Source: Symbiodinium natans
Lineage: Eukaryota > Sar > Dinophyceae > Suessiales > Symbiodiniaceae
Reading direction: 5' to 3'
Length of the DNA: 64,000 bases
Assembly: GCA_905221605.1 (NCBI GenBank)
Contig: CAJNDS010000224.1
Span: 701,585 to 765,584 of the forward strand
A program made the position numbers and the translations under genes. Each line of letters opens with the position of its first letter. Within the stretch, counting starts at the first letter, position 1. Below are positions 20,901-27,839 of the stretch, one piece after another. The notes below the pieces were generated by a model. It searched no databases and was not told where the DNA came from. It saw only the letters and a list, made by a program, of their open reading frames with translations.

Positions 20901-22248
20901 GGAGGTCAAACAGAACAAGTTCGTTACTCTTTCAAGGGACCAGGAGGACAAGCCGGGCTCTATGACTAAACCGGTTACAAGAATCACCTATGACATGAAG
21001 GATTTCTTGCATTCTTGTGTGGATCGCTACTGTGAATTGGCAAAGGTGGATCGTAGCTCGTTGAAGTCAGTGAGCACACCGTTCCATGAACTTCGGATGG
21101 CCACTCCTATCGTCAACGAAACGGAGAAGACAGGGCGGCTCCAACCTATTGCAAGTAAGGTCCTCATGAAAATCCTGTTTGCTGCAAGAATGGCACGATG
21201 GGATCTTTTACGAGCAACCCAATCCTTGGCCTCGCGAGTCACAAAATGGAGTCCAGATTGTGATCTAGCATTACATCGTCTTGTATCGTACGTCAATTCT
21301 TCTATCGACCTCACTATGAGTGGGTTTATTGGGGATTCGATACTTGATTGCAGACTCTGGCTTTTTAGCGACGCTGACTTCGCAGGTGAGTACGATTCAA
21401 AATCTACTACTGGATGTGCTTTGTTTCTGGTGGGCCCGAACACGTACTATCCCATCAACGCCTTCAGTAAGAAACAAACGTCCATAACAATGAGCTCTAC
21501 CGAGTCTGAAGTGGTGTCGGCTAATCAGGGTGTACGTGCCCAAGGTCTTCCAAGCCTCAGCCTCTGGTACTTCCTTTGGCGCGGCAAAGCCGACCGCAAG
21601 GTTGGGCCGAGGGCTGAGATGAAGTCTACGAGCAACCCTGTTGTGGCACGCATAGACCCTGAACTCGATGAGATTCGGTATGGCACTACCAGACCCGATG
21701 GCATGTCTATTGCAGATATCAATGGTTTGCACGTCCAGCTTCCCAAATGTTTTCAGATTAGGCATTTGGAAGATAACCAAGCGACCATTACTCTGCTGTT
21801 ATCAGGGCATGCAGGTGTGCTTCGACACACAGATCGCACACAAAAGGTTAGCTTCGGATGGCTCCGTCAGCAATATGAAGAAGGACATTTTCGCCTCCTC
21901 AATGTTGACACCAGCGAGCAAGTTGCAGACGTGTTCACAAAGCCTTTTACGGAGCGAACAAAATGGATACATGCGTTGAAGCTCATTGCTCACACCTACA
22001 AGTCGGTCGACCCTCAAGCCGGAAGAAATTCCGTGTCGAAATCTGTTCCCGCAGCTCCGAAGTCGGTGTGTATTCCCACAGATCAACTGGAACATGTTGC
22101 AAAACTGCTTCGCCGAGCTGATCGATATGATTTCGAAGATTTCGAGCAGGTCGCCGAAATGATGTACGACAACCTTCGTGTGTCGAGCTCAAGGCTTCGC
22201 AGTGTCGTTCTTCGGTTGAGCCTGCTGTACCGACTCTTTCTGTGCTAG
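17932..22248 (+). CDS. pol: Copia Pol: integrase, reverse transcriptase, RNase H
   Basis: The coordinates run from the first ATG; the frame is open from 17746, so a -1 shift from protease could also feed it. Integrase: zinc site H119, H123, C130, C133, then a catalytic core with D164, D226 and probably E257. Reverse transcriptase: the palm motif YVDD is at residues 810-813 (20359-20370), preceded by a typical copia QQADARQAYTQA segment. RNase H: candidate acidic residues are D1147, E1191 or E1193, and D1281, followed by the copia C-terminal signature around ADVFTKPF. The catalytic motifs I can see are intact. The last 30 codons look less protein-like than the frame-0 reading over the same bases. 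Hairpin motif 4 is at 20853-20874, after the RT domain. Confidence 0.93.
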   Translation: MKKEQLLKAGWITVNGDPHVKVAHKPKTFRTPAPRYPKCRIRSTWGYKDGEWKQLENKVNMDELDAIYGKVPEGTNMLITVFAMPDGGEDIPDSDVEVHIPKSKKDEASLRVEAESVQHLLSHRPKNPFCPVCQRAKMYAPHARKKGGSSTVHSKGFGDHITIDHIITKDAKDYGFEGQTVAHVVKDVFTKFRYVYPADNKSGEQCYEDLLHFFEVDDNVKVVYSDNALEFDYAVKQLQARHNKSREYVDQNKAVIEREIRTILEGTRANLVQSGLPDQFWPLASQHHAISLNVSKRLDNGLVPWNQRFGSDFQGVLVPFGAKILYWADPKQKQPKRSKFAGTGIEGIFLGYHIQPGFVFKEEYLVAPLQGLNEAIENDAFRTFRAKRLELLEGKFQFPLSPDLKALGNQKPPELDDQHHNAVEERNPHQEEDDFEGGVGPLDEGDRPLGGSARDDIVYPARYDPLDDVPFSVRERLAPATPSFKTKDGIGIPYGYRWDGERLIKQKGLSSLPGIQATVWSKLTVEEKHKALAEHQASKQAKVDEDYNQAIKHVPAMPVLYGKPEDHRKKMCSLYESKLLEIAQDMYAVVAKILSAKEIESSPEAQAALDKEWKKLVDKGCWVEKRVREYDSVAAEARKTNEKVHFGKIFEIGTLKGSELKENDPNRRYKGRSVFQGNKVLDENSDHALFAEMSSSPASMEAGKVLDVFGSQPGFSIQQADARQAYTQALFTGVETWVRLPRNRWPKDWRSMKDPVVPLKLALYGHPDSGGIWERHCETELKKVGFEPVLTDIWKSVFYNADLELLMVIYVDDFKLAGPTKNIQKGWESIATVIDMDPAEVIGRYFGCQHIEETNVKLSKEHHPFHYVFEPENETAAPAKIAEDRWDVIPEVMLAVRHHSYPRKRLYMPTEDDVQMFPTIGPQRYTFQAANGVTEEQQDNMNIARDKCFKQWWTGTTYFDLAARGPEEFGLAVAAARKGKSVRNKAEAKKEVKQNKFVTLSRDQEDKPGSMTKPVTRITYDMKDFLHSCVDRYCELAKVDRSSLKSVSTPFHELRMATPIVNETEKTGRLQPIASKVLMKILFAARMARWDLLRATQSLASRVTKWSPDCDLALHRLVSYVNSSIDLTMSGFIGDSILDCRLWLFSDADFAGEYDSKSTTGCALFLVGPNTYYPINAFSKKQTSITMSSTESEVVSANQGVRAQGLPSLSLWYFLWRGKADRKVGPRAEMKSTSNPVVARIDPELDEIRYGTTRPDGMSIADINGLHVQLPKCFQIRHLEDNQATITLLLSGHAGVLRHTDRTQKVSFGWLRQQYEEGHFRLLNVDTSEQVADVFTKPFTERTKWIHALKLIAHTYKSVDPQAGRNSVSKSVPAAPKSVCIPTDQLEHVAKLLRRADRYDFEDFEQVAEMMYDNLRVSSSRLRSVVLRLSLLYRLFLC
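20853..20874 (+). repeat. 22-nt hairpin motif, copy 4
   Basis: Stem TGCCC/GGGTA (one G-T wobble) with loop GAAA, between AGC and A-GTCG. It lies in pol after the RT domain and is read as A-A-R-K-G-K-S. Confidence 0.85.
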
Positions 22249-22292
22249 CTGGCTCTCTCCAAGTGGTCAGCAGCATCGAGGCATTAGGAACC

Positions 22293-25200
22293 ATGTCGCG
22301 ATTGGTCGCCCATGGTGCAGGCTACTCCTGCGATACTGGCATGGAGGGCCGACCTTTGGCACTGCAAGGACATCTCAACATGCTCGTCAACGCCGGACTG
22401 AGCGTGGAGTACTTGCAGCTCCAGGCGGGGAAGGAGTATGACGCGCTCCTCAAGTCCTATGAGGTCTTCCCCCCACAGACCATCGCCAGCCTCAGCCTCA
22501 ATGACCCCGAGATTCCAACGCCGAATCTGCTCAAGCTAGCTCGCATCTCAAATGAGGGTCTCAGCAAGCTCCAGCCAACCGAAAGGTTGCGCCGAAGTCG
22601 CTTTCTGCTAGTGGTGACGGACTCAGTCACATCCCTTGGACGACAGAATACCAAGGGGAAGTGGAAATTCTCCATTCCCGAAGAGGAAATCTTCATGGCA
22701 GCACTGACCCTCAGGTACACGAGCGATAAACTCCACATGTGTTGGGGCAAGACGCTTTCATGGCTCACTTGGCAGGTGCAGGAGGAGATCCAGGCAATCC
22801 GTGCCAAGTATGGGTCGGAGTGCGAGATCGATGTGATCGTTTGGTGGTCAGGAAATGAAGTTGCTGGACGACGAGGATGCATCCCCACGCGGCTCGCCCC
22901 GGGCGCGGCATATTCAACCTCCCAGACCTCGGCAGAAGATGTTGCGAGGAAGGTGAGGCGCTGCGCCGATGCACTAGCCACCCTCGCGGGTGAGCCGCAC
23001 ATCGGGTTTGTCCGCATCGTCGGCAACGTTGACCACGAGACTTACAACTTGCATCCCGCATACAACGAATTCATCTCCAAGATGTTCCATGAGTTCACAA
23101 GTCGCGGACTGCAAGTTCAAACGGCCACATCCCAGGCAATGAAGCTGTCCTATTACGATGATTTTCATCTTTGGGATACCCCCGAAAACCGCAAACAGAT
23201 CCAAGATTACATCTACACCACGGCGCTCCTTGGCGACCTGGAAAAGGAAGCGTCACGTTTTGCAGATGTTCTGGATCGACTAGGAGATCTTTACCCCTAC
23301 CTAGAGGTGGAAGGCGGCTACAGGATGGACAGTACAGCAGGTCGTGAAGCCCTACGCCTCTACAAGGAGGTGGTTGAAAGTGGCAGAAACGACCTGAAGG
23401 TCCACAAGATTAAGGCGCCTGTGCCCGTGAAGATCAGCACGGAAGACACCTGGTGGGAGGTCCCCGACGCTAATACTGCGCATGAACCAGTTGCCGCACC
23501 CGCTCAGCAAGACAAAACGATCGCCCGATCCGAGGTGGAGTATCCTGTGGTTTCGGACGTGTCGGAGATCGCTGAGGTCAAGGATGAGGTCGTCCAGGCC
23601 GAGTCAGAGAAGGCTGAATACCTTCCTCTGAACGAGGTCGTGTTCGCCGATGAAGGGGATTATCGACCTCCCCTGGCGTCAGATGGCCGGGCAACAAGCG
23701 CAGCTACCCGAAAGGGTAAGTCGTCGGGGCAAAGTGAGGATGTCTACGCCCGCGAGATGTACCAGGACGCATCCAAAACCCATGGTGCGGAGGAAAGCCA
23801 GGAGCCGGATCTCCCGATGACCGGATACTGGTACAACGGGACGCTCCACGACCTCGAGCCCCTGCCAAGTGCCGATCTCCGCAAGTATGAACAGCGGGTG
23901 AACTTTAGGCACGGCGACCTCAAGCTGCTCACCATGCTCTTGAGGGGGCACCAGAACGACTGGTATGGGCTGGACTTCGACATCGCCATGTGGACGGATG
24001 TCGATAAGCTCCTGGATCGTTTCAATGAAGCAACTCGTCGAAAATGGGGCGTAAGACAGCTGCTGCAGGTGACCGCGCAGGACAAAAAGAGGAGGTTCGA
24101 GATTCTTGGGATCCGGCATGAGATCAGCAACAGTCTGAATCTTTCCCTCTTCCCTGTGCGGGTCAGGGCAGTCACCGGTCACTCGGAGAAAGTGATGCGC
24201 ATCGAGTCAGACGAGTTCCTTGCCCGGAGGTTTCTCACCAATGAAAATTTGGATGTCGCTCCACAGGTCATATACCACCGCACGGACGCGAAGAGCGTGG
24301 AGTCGATTTTGAAATCCGGGATCAAGGTCGCTGGCGGCAGAAAGGGCGGGCGTGCCCATGCTTACTTCTCACCTACCACCCTCAAGGACGAGAAGTACAC
24401 CTCTGGACTCAGGTCAACGCAGCCGTTCCAGATTGCGGTGAATCTGCATGAAGCTCTCCGAGATGGCCTCGTCTTCTTTGAGAACAGTACCTGCGGGATT
24501 TTGACCCGTGCAGTCGTTAACCCTCGGTATATCCTTTCATGTGTGGACACCACCACGAACAAGGTGATTTACGCAAGAACAGGAGAGGCCCAGTCTGCAG
24601 CCACCCGCGAGGGTGAGCCGGATACTGTTGACCAAGCTTCATCGAGCTCAACAGTCAAAGCCTTGGCGTCAAGGGCTGTCCCTGAAGACCAGCCCAAGCG
24701 AATCAAGGGCACTGTTGGCGCCTTCCTTGAGGCAAAGAAGGCGAGGACCGACGCTGCTGCGCTGGAACCCATTGCAGAGCAAGATGAGGGCATCGATGTC
24801 TCGAAAGACGAGGCATCGATGGATGACCAACCGCAGCCTGCACAGGAGATATCCGACACGGAAGAGGCAGAGAGCGATAGCGAAGCCCCATATGGGATCT
24901 ATCCATGCTCGGCCTGCCAGCGCATCGTCCTGCTTGGGCAGCGCTTTTGCATGACATGCGGTGAGAACCAGTTTCCGGAGTCCAGCAAGGCAAGCCGCCA
25001 GTACACTTCGTTCCAGCAAAACCGCCGTACCACACTCCTCAAGCTGACGTACAACGCTCGGAATGAGGATCTCCTGGGACACCTCCGTGGTATCGCAGAA
25101 AAGTTTAGCAAACAGCGGGGCTCAGTCTCCCTGGATGCGCTGATCATACGCGATGCCAAAGACAAGTTCCAACGAGCGAGGAAGCTCAAGTTCGACTCCA

Positions 25201-26069
25201 TCGCTGACCGGTTGGAACGGGATGCCACCTACTTCCTGCAGATGATGAGGAACGGAATCACGGTTCAGGATGCGTGCCGAATGGACCTCCTGGTGAAGGC
25301 CGTGCTCCCGGACCCAGGCCGCACGGAAGAGCAGCGGCTTCTGCAGGCGGGGTCGAACTACCTCAGTGGAGCTTCCCGCAAGGGAATGCCGGGCAAGTTG
25401 GTTTACTATGGCGATGCGCCGATGGATGGCCTAAAGTCGGCTGGACTGATTGACCAGTTCTCCGAGAACCCCATCGGGATGGCCTACGGCGGCGCATTCA
25501 TCGGCTTCAGCTTCTATGCCGATATCGCCACCCGCTTGTCCGGTGCTCGCACAATCTACAGCTTCAACGGCATTGTGGAACTCAAGCATGAAACGCCGGA
25601 AGGCATGATTGCCGAGCTGCAAATGCTAGCAGCCGAATGCATCCACTCTGCCGAGGAGCAGGAGAGGATCACCGCCTATCACGCCGCCAAGAATCGAGAG
25701 AGACGGCGCAGCAGCGAATGGAGACTGCCACGACTGCTCGTCCATCGACACAGAGCGCCTCATCAAGGGACACAGCTGTTCACGGAGCACCCTGGCACCA
25801 AGGGCAAGAACAGTGGTGGTCAGATCGTGAATGGCGCGAGTGGCGTGAGTGGCGTGAGCCAGCTAGTCAGGGTTGGGGCTCATCCCGCTGGAGCAATCAG
25901 CGCGGATCGCAGTGGTGGAGCCGCTGAATGCCCATTTTGTATGCACAATAGCTCAAGTTTTGCTTTTCCCTTCACCTTTGCTTCGGTCATAGCGGGTGGG
26001 ACAACACGGGCCACCCGAAAGGGTGTGTCGCAATCCTCTGTCCACCTTAGCTTGTGCCAAGCACGGTGA
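22293..26069 (+). CDS. Extra retrotransposon ORF: SGNH-like, Tpt1/KptA-like and zinc-ribbon regions
   Basis: From the first ATG this frame has about 1,259 codons; it is open from 22131, overlapping pol by 118 nt in the -1 frame. Residues about 100-300 resemble an SGNH hydrolase: VTDSV (D110, S111; block I, usual Gly lost), SGNEV (G187-N188; block III) and D289-x2-H292 (block V). Residues about 530-760 resemble RNA 2'-phosphotransferase (Tpt1/KptA): a winged-helix-like start near RHGDLKLLTMLLRG, a DKKRRFEI segment, VRAVTGHS (R625, H630; family form IRANQGHS) and YHRT (H662; family form YHGT). A zinc ribbon with two CxxC pairs begins at C872. The family assignments rest on motif reading only. 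Acidic, low-complexity linkers separate the regions. Five hairpin motifs (5-9) lie inside. Activity is unknown. Confidence 0.8.
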   Translation: MSRLVAHGAGYSCDTGMEGRPLALQGHLNMLVNAGLSVEYLQLQAGKEYDALLKSYEVFPPQTIASLSLNDPEIPTPNLLKLARISNEGLSKLQPTERLRRSRFLLVVTDSVTSLGRQNTKGKWKFSIPEEEIFMAALTLRYTSDKLHMCWGKTLSWLTWQVQEEIQAIRAKYGSECEIDVIVWWSGNEVAGRRGCIPTRLAPGAAYSTSQTSAEDVARKVRRCADALATLAGEPHIGFVRIVGNVDHETYNLHPAYNEFISKMFHEFTSRGLQVQTATSQAMKLSYYDDFHLWDTPENRKQIQDYIYTTALLGDLEKEASRFADVLDRLGDLYPYLEVEGGYRMDSTAGREALRLYKEVVESGRNDLKVHKIKAPVPVKISTEDTWWEVPDANTAHEPVAAPAQQDKTIARSEVEYPVVSDVSEIAEVKDEVVQAESEKAEYLPLNEVVFADEGDYRPPLASDGRATSAATRKGKSSGQSEDVYAREMYQDASKTHGAEESQEPDLPMTGYWYNGTLHDLEPLPSADLRKYEQRVNFRHGDLKLLTMLLRGHQNDWYGLDFDIAMWTDVDKLLDRFNEATRRKWGVRQLLQVTAQDKKRRFEILGIRHEISNSLNLSLFPVRVRAVTGHSEKVMRIESDEFLARRFLTNENLDVAPQVIYHRTDAKSVESILKSGIKVAGGRKGGRAHAYFSPTTLKDEKYTSGLRSTQPFQIAVNLHEALRDGLVFFENSTCGILTRAVVNPRYILSCVDTTTNKVIYARTGEAQSAATREGEPDTVDQASSSSTVKALASRAVPEDQPKRIKGTVGAFLEAKKARTDAAALEPIAEQDEGIDVSKDEASMDDQPQPAQEISDTEEAESDSEAPYGIYPCSACQRIVLLGQRFCMTCGENQFPESSKASRQYTSFQQNRRTTLLKLTYNARNEDLLGHLRGIAEKFSKQRGSVSLDALIIRDAKDKFQRARKLKFDSIADRLERDATYFLQMMRNGITVQDACRMDLLVKAVLPDPGRTEEQRLLQAGSNYLSGASRKGMPGKLVYYGDAPMDGLKSAGLIDQFSENPIGMAYGGAFIGFSFYADIATRLSGARTIYSFNGIVELKHETPEGMIAELQMLAAECIHSAEEQERITAYHAAKNRERRRSSEWRLPRLLVHRHRAPHQGTQLFTEHPGTKGKNSGGQIVNGASGVSGVSQLVRVGAHPAGAISADRSGGAAECPFCMHNSSSFAFPFTFASVIAGGTTRATRKGVSQSSVHLSLCQAR
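22976..22997 (+). repeat. 22-nt hairpin motif, copy 5 (variant loop)
   Basis: Stem CACCC/GGGTG between AGC and A-GCCG, with spacing identical to the others. The loop is TCGC, the only loop outside the GNRA class. It is read as A-T-L-A-G-E-P inside the SGNH-like region. Confidence 0.7.
23702..23723 (+). repeat. 22-nt hairpin motif, copy 6
   Basis: Stem TACCC/GGGTA with loop GAAA, between AGC and A-GTCG. It is read as A-T-R-K-G-K-S in the linker before the Tpt1-like region. Confidence 0.85.
24599..24620 (+). repeat. 22-nt hairpin motif, copy 7
   Basis: Stem CACCC/GGGTG with loop GCGA, between AGC and A-GCCG. It is read as A-T-R-E-G-E-P just after the Tpt1-like region. The loop differs from copies 6 and 9 but stays GNRA. 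Confidence 0.85.
25370..25391 (+). repeat. 22-nt hairpin motif, copy 8
   Basis: Stem TTCCC/GGGAA with loop GCAA, between AGC and T-GCCG. It is read as A-S-R-K-G-M-P. Both outer stem bases have changed together compared with other copies. Confidence 0.85.
26009..26030 (+). repeat. 22-nt hairpin motif, copy 9
   Basis: Stem CACCC/GGGTG with loop GAAA, between GGC (A to G at the first base) and T-GTCG. It is read as A-T-R-K-G-V-S, 40 nt before the end of the last ORF. Confidence 0.85.
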
Positions 26070-26075
26070 GGGGGG
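26068..26075 (+). other. Polypurine tract GAGGGGGG
   Basis: Eight purines directly abut the 3' LTR, as expected for plus-strand priming. The tract overlaps the last two bases of the stop codon of the downstream ORF (TGA at 26067-26069), so almost no untranslated sequence separates coding region and LTR. Confidence 0.7.
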
Positions 26076-26218
26076 TGTAGTTTCTCATGTAGGAATAACA
26101 CTCCTTTTGCGAGCTGTGCATAACATCACTCTACCCTCGACTGTGGCTCAAGTTGCCGATAAAAAGAGGCGTACTTAACGGTTTACATATTCCCTCATGT
26201 GCTGACCTGTAAACTTCA
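26076..26218 (+). repeat. 3' long terminal repeat (143 bp)
   Basis: This is a direct copy of 14452-14594 with no difference that I could find by reading. It is preceded directly by the purine tract and followed by the right-hand CGTCT target duplication. Confidence 0.95.
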
Positions 26219-26223
26219 CGTCT
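26219..26223 (+). repeat. Right target-site duplication CGTCT
   Basis: The five bases abut the 3' LTR and match 14447-14451. Confidence 0.85.
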
Positions 26224-26716
26224 GCGTTTCTCTGCGTTACCGTAAACCCAGTCAACTTCCGTTGGCGACGTTGGGGTCCCAGCACGGAGCTTCCATGTCA
26301 GCCAAAGCACCACGAAGGAGACGTTCGACAAAATGGCGCTGGAGGCGCCTTCTTCGCACCCCCTCCTCTCACCCCCCTTCGCCCTCTCACAAAAAACAGC
26401 TTCCTCATAAATCCTTTCTGCTACTTCCCCCCCAAATAAGCATCCCCCTGGCACGTAGTTTTTAAGTCCTTTTTTTGGGTGTGTGTTTTCTTTCTCCCTA
26501 TGTTTCTCAAGAAGTTCTTCCTGCCTCAATTCTCAACCCCAATTCTGAACCCCAATGGAGCTCCCGAAGATGCTCTGCTCCGCCGGCGAGATCCCCTCAC
26601 AGCTCTGTGGCGGAGGCTCGCGCAGGGGTTGAGTTTCTTCGGGAGGGAAAAGAGAGGGTCCTGCATAGGTGTGTTTCTTTAAAAACTTCATGCGAAGCAG
26701 CTATCATATGATACTC

Positions 26717-26796
26717 ACCACACACGCGCGCGCGCACACACACACACACACACATACATACATACATACATACATACATACATACGTACATACATA
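26717..26796 (+). repeat. (CA/CG)n then (CATA)n microsatellite, left of higher-order repeat
   Basis: CA and CG dinucleotides pass into about eleven CATA units. Confidence 0.9.
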
Positions 26797-27065
26797 TTAT
26801 GTCGGCGTAGACCCCAAACAGTGAGGAGGGCCAGAAAAGGCCAAAGAAGGCCAGAAGAGCACCGACACTCCCGGGGACAAAAGTTCGTGGGGGGCCGAAT
26901 TCCCTTGGGGGTCAAAAAGACGCCAACCACTGGGGGATTCGGCTTTGCACGCGTGTGGAACTTGGGAGCCAAAAGACCCAGCTGATGCTCATCATGCTCA
27001 ACCCCAAAATCGCTACCCCATAATACTAACCCCCGGCACCCAGCCGCAGGGTTGACCCTAAACCC

Positions 27066-27690
27066 GAGGCCACGAGAGGCCGGAATTCGCGCGAAACCAC
27101 AGCGGGAGCATCGAAATGCAACCGAAATCGCGCGAAACCACAGCAGGAGCATCGAAACGCAACGGAATTCGCGAGAAACCACAGCGGGAGCGTCGAAAAA
27201 AAGGCCCCGTCTCACCGCGCGCGCCGTTGCGGTCGGCAACCTAAGTGGCCCCCCCCCCAGAAGAGGCCCGAAGAGGCCACGAGAGGCCGGAATTCGCGCG
27301 AAACGACAGCGGGAGCATCGAAATGCAACGGAATTCGCGCGAAACCACAGCGGGAGCATCGAAATGCAACGGAATTCGCGCGAAACCACAGCGGCAGCAT
27401 CGCAACGGAATTCGCGCGAAACCACAGCGGGAGCATCGAAACCAAGGCCCCGTCCCACCGCGCGCGCCGTTGCGGTCGGCAACCTAAGTGGCCCCCCCAG
27501 AAGAGCCCTGAAGAGGCCACGAGAGGCCGGAATTCGCGCGAAACCACAGGGGGAGCATCGAAATGCAACGGAATTCGCGCGCAACCACAGCGGGAGCATC
27601 GAAACGCAACGGAATTCGCGCGAAACCACAGCGGGAGCGTCGAAACCGAGGCCCCGTCCCACCGCCGCGCGCGCCGTTGCGGTCAGCAAC
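27066..27690 (+). repeat. Higher-order repeat of a 41-bp EcoRI-site-bearing unit
   Basis: Three blocks start at 27066, 27273 and 27513 with the same GAGGCCACGAGAGGCC lead. Each block carries two to four copies of a 41-bp unit containing GGAATTCGCGCGAAACC; one copy has a 5-bp deletion. Each block ends with a shared G+C-rich tail around GCGCGCCGTTGCGGTC. Minus-strand and plus-strand open frames across it are repeat artefacts. Confidence 0.9.
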
Positions 27691-27742
27691 CAATTCCTTT
27701 ACCCTGAACGTAAGAACCCCATTGTGCAAGCACTGCTCGGGG

Positions 27743-27831
27743 AACATACATACATACATACATACATACATACATACATACATACATACATACATACATA
27801 CATACATGTACGTATATATATATATATATAG
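27743..27831 (+). repeat. (CATA)n and (TA)n microsatellite, right of higher-order repeat
   Basis: About 16 CATA units are followed by a TA run. It mirrors the CATA tract at 26751-26796 on the other side of the higher-order repeat. Confidence 0.9.
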
Positions 27832-27839
27832 TTGCAATG

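Larger units (their letters stand above)
14452..26218 (+). mobile_element. Complete Ty1/copia-type LTR retrotransposon with an extra 3' ORF
   Basis: This is an 11,767-bp element bounded by two 143-bp direct LTRs that begin TG and end CA and that read identically base for base. A 5-bp target duplication, CGTCT, flanks it at 14447-14451 and 26219-26223. The domain order is Gag, CCCH zinc fingers, aspartic protease, integrase, reverse transcriptase, RNase H. Integrase before RT identifies the copia superfamily. After pol comes a long additional ORF that runs to 7 nt before the 3' LTR. Identical LTRs plus an intact duplication indicate a recent insertion. The gag reading frame has one TAG stop, and pol is in the -1 frame, so this copy may need recoding or may be defective. 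Nine copies of a 22-nt hairpin motif lie inside its coding regions. Confidence 0.95.

Noticed and set aside
22242-22292. Start of the extra retrotransposon ORF at 22242
   Set aside because: That codon is GTG; the first ATG in the frame is at 22293, so I used that.
26715-27831. Long open frames on both strands across the CATA and 41-bp repeats
   Set aside because: The frames follow the repeat units and contain no recognisable domain.
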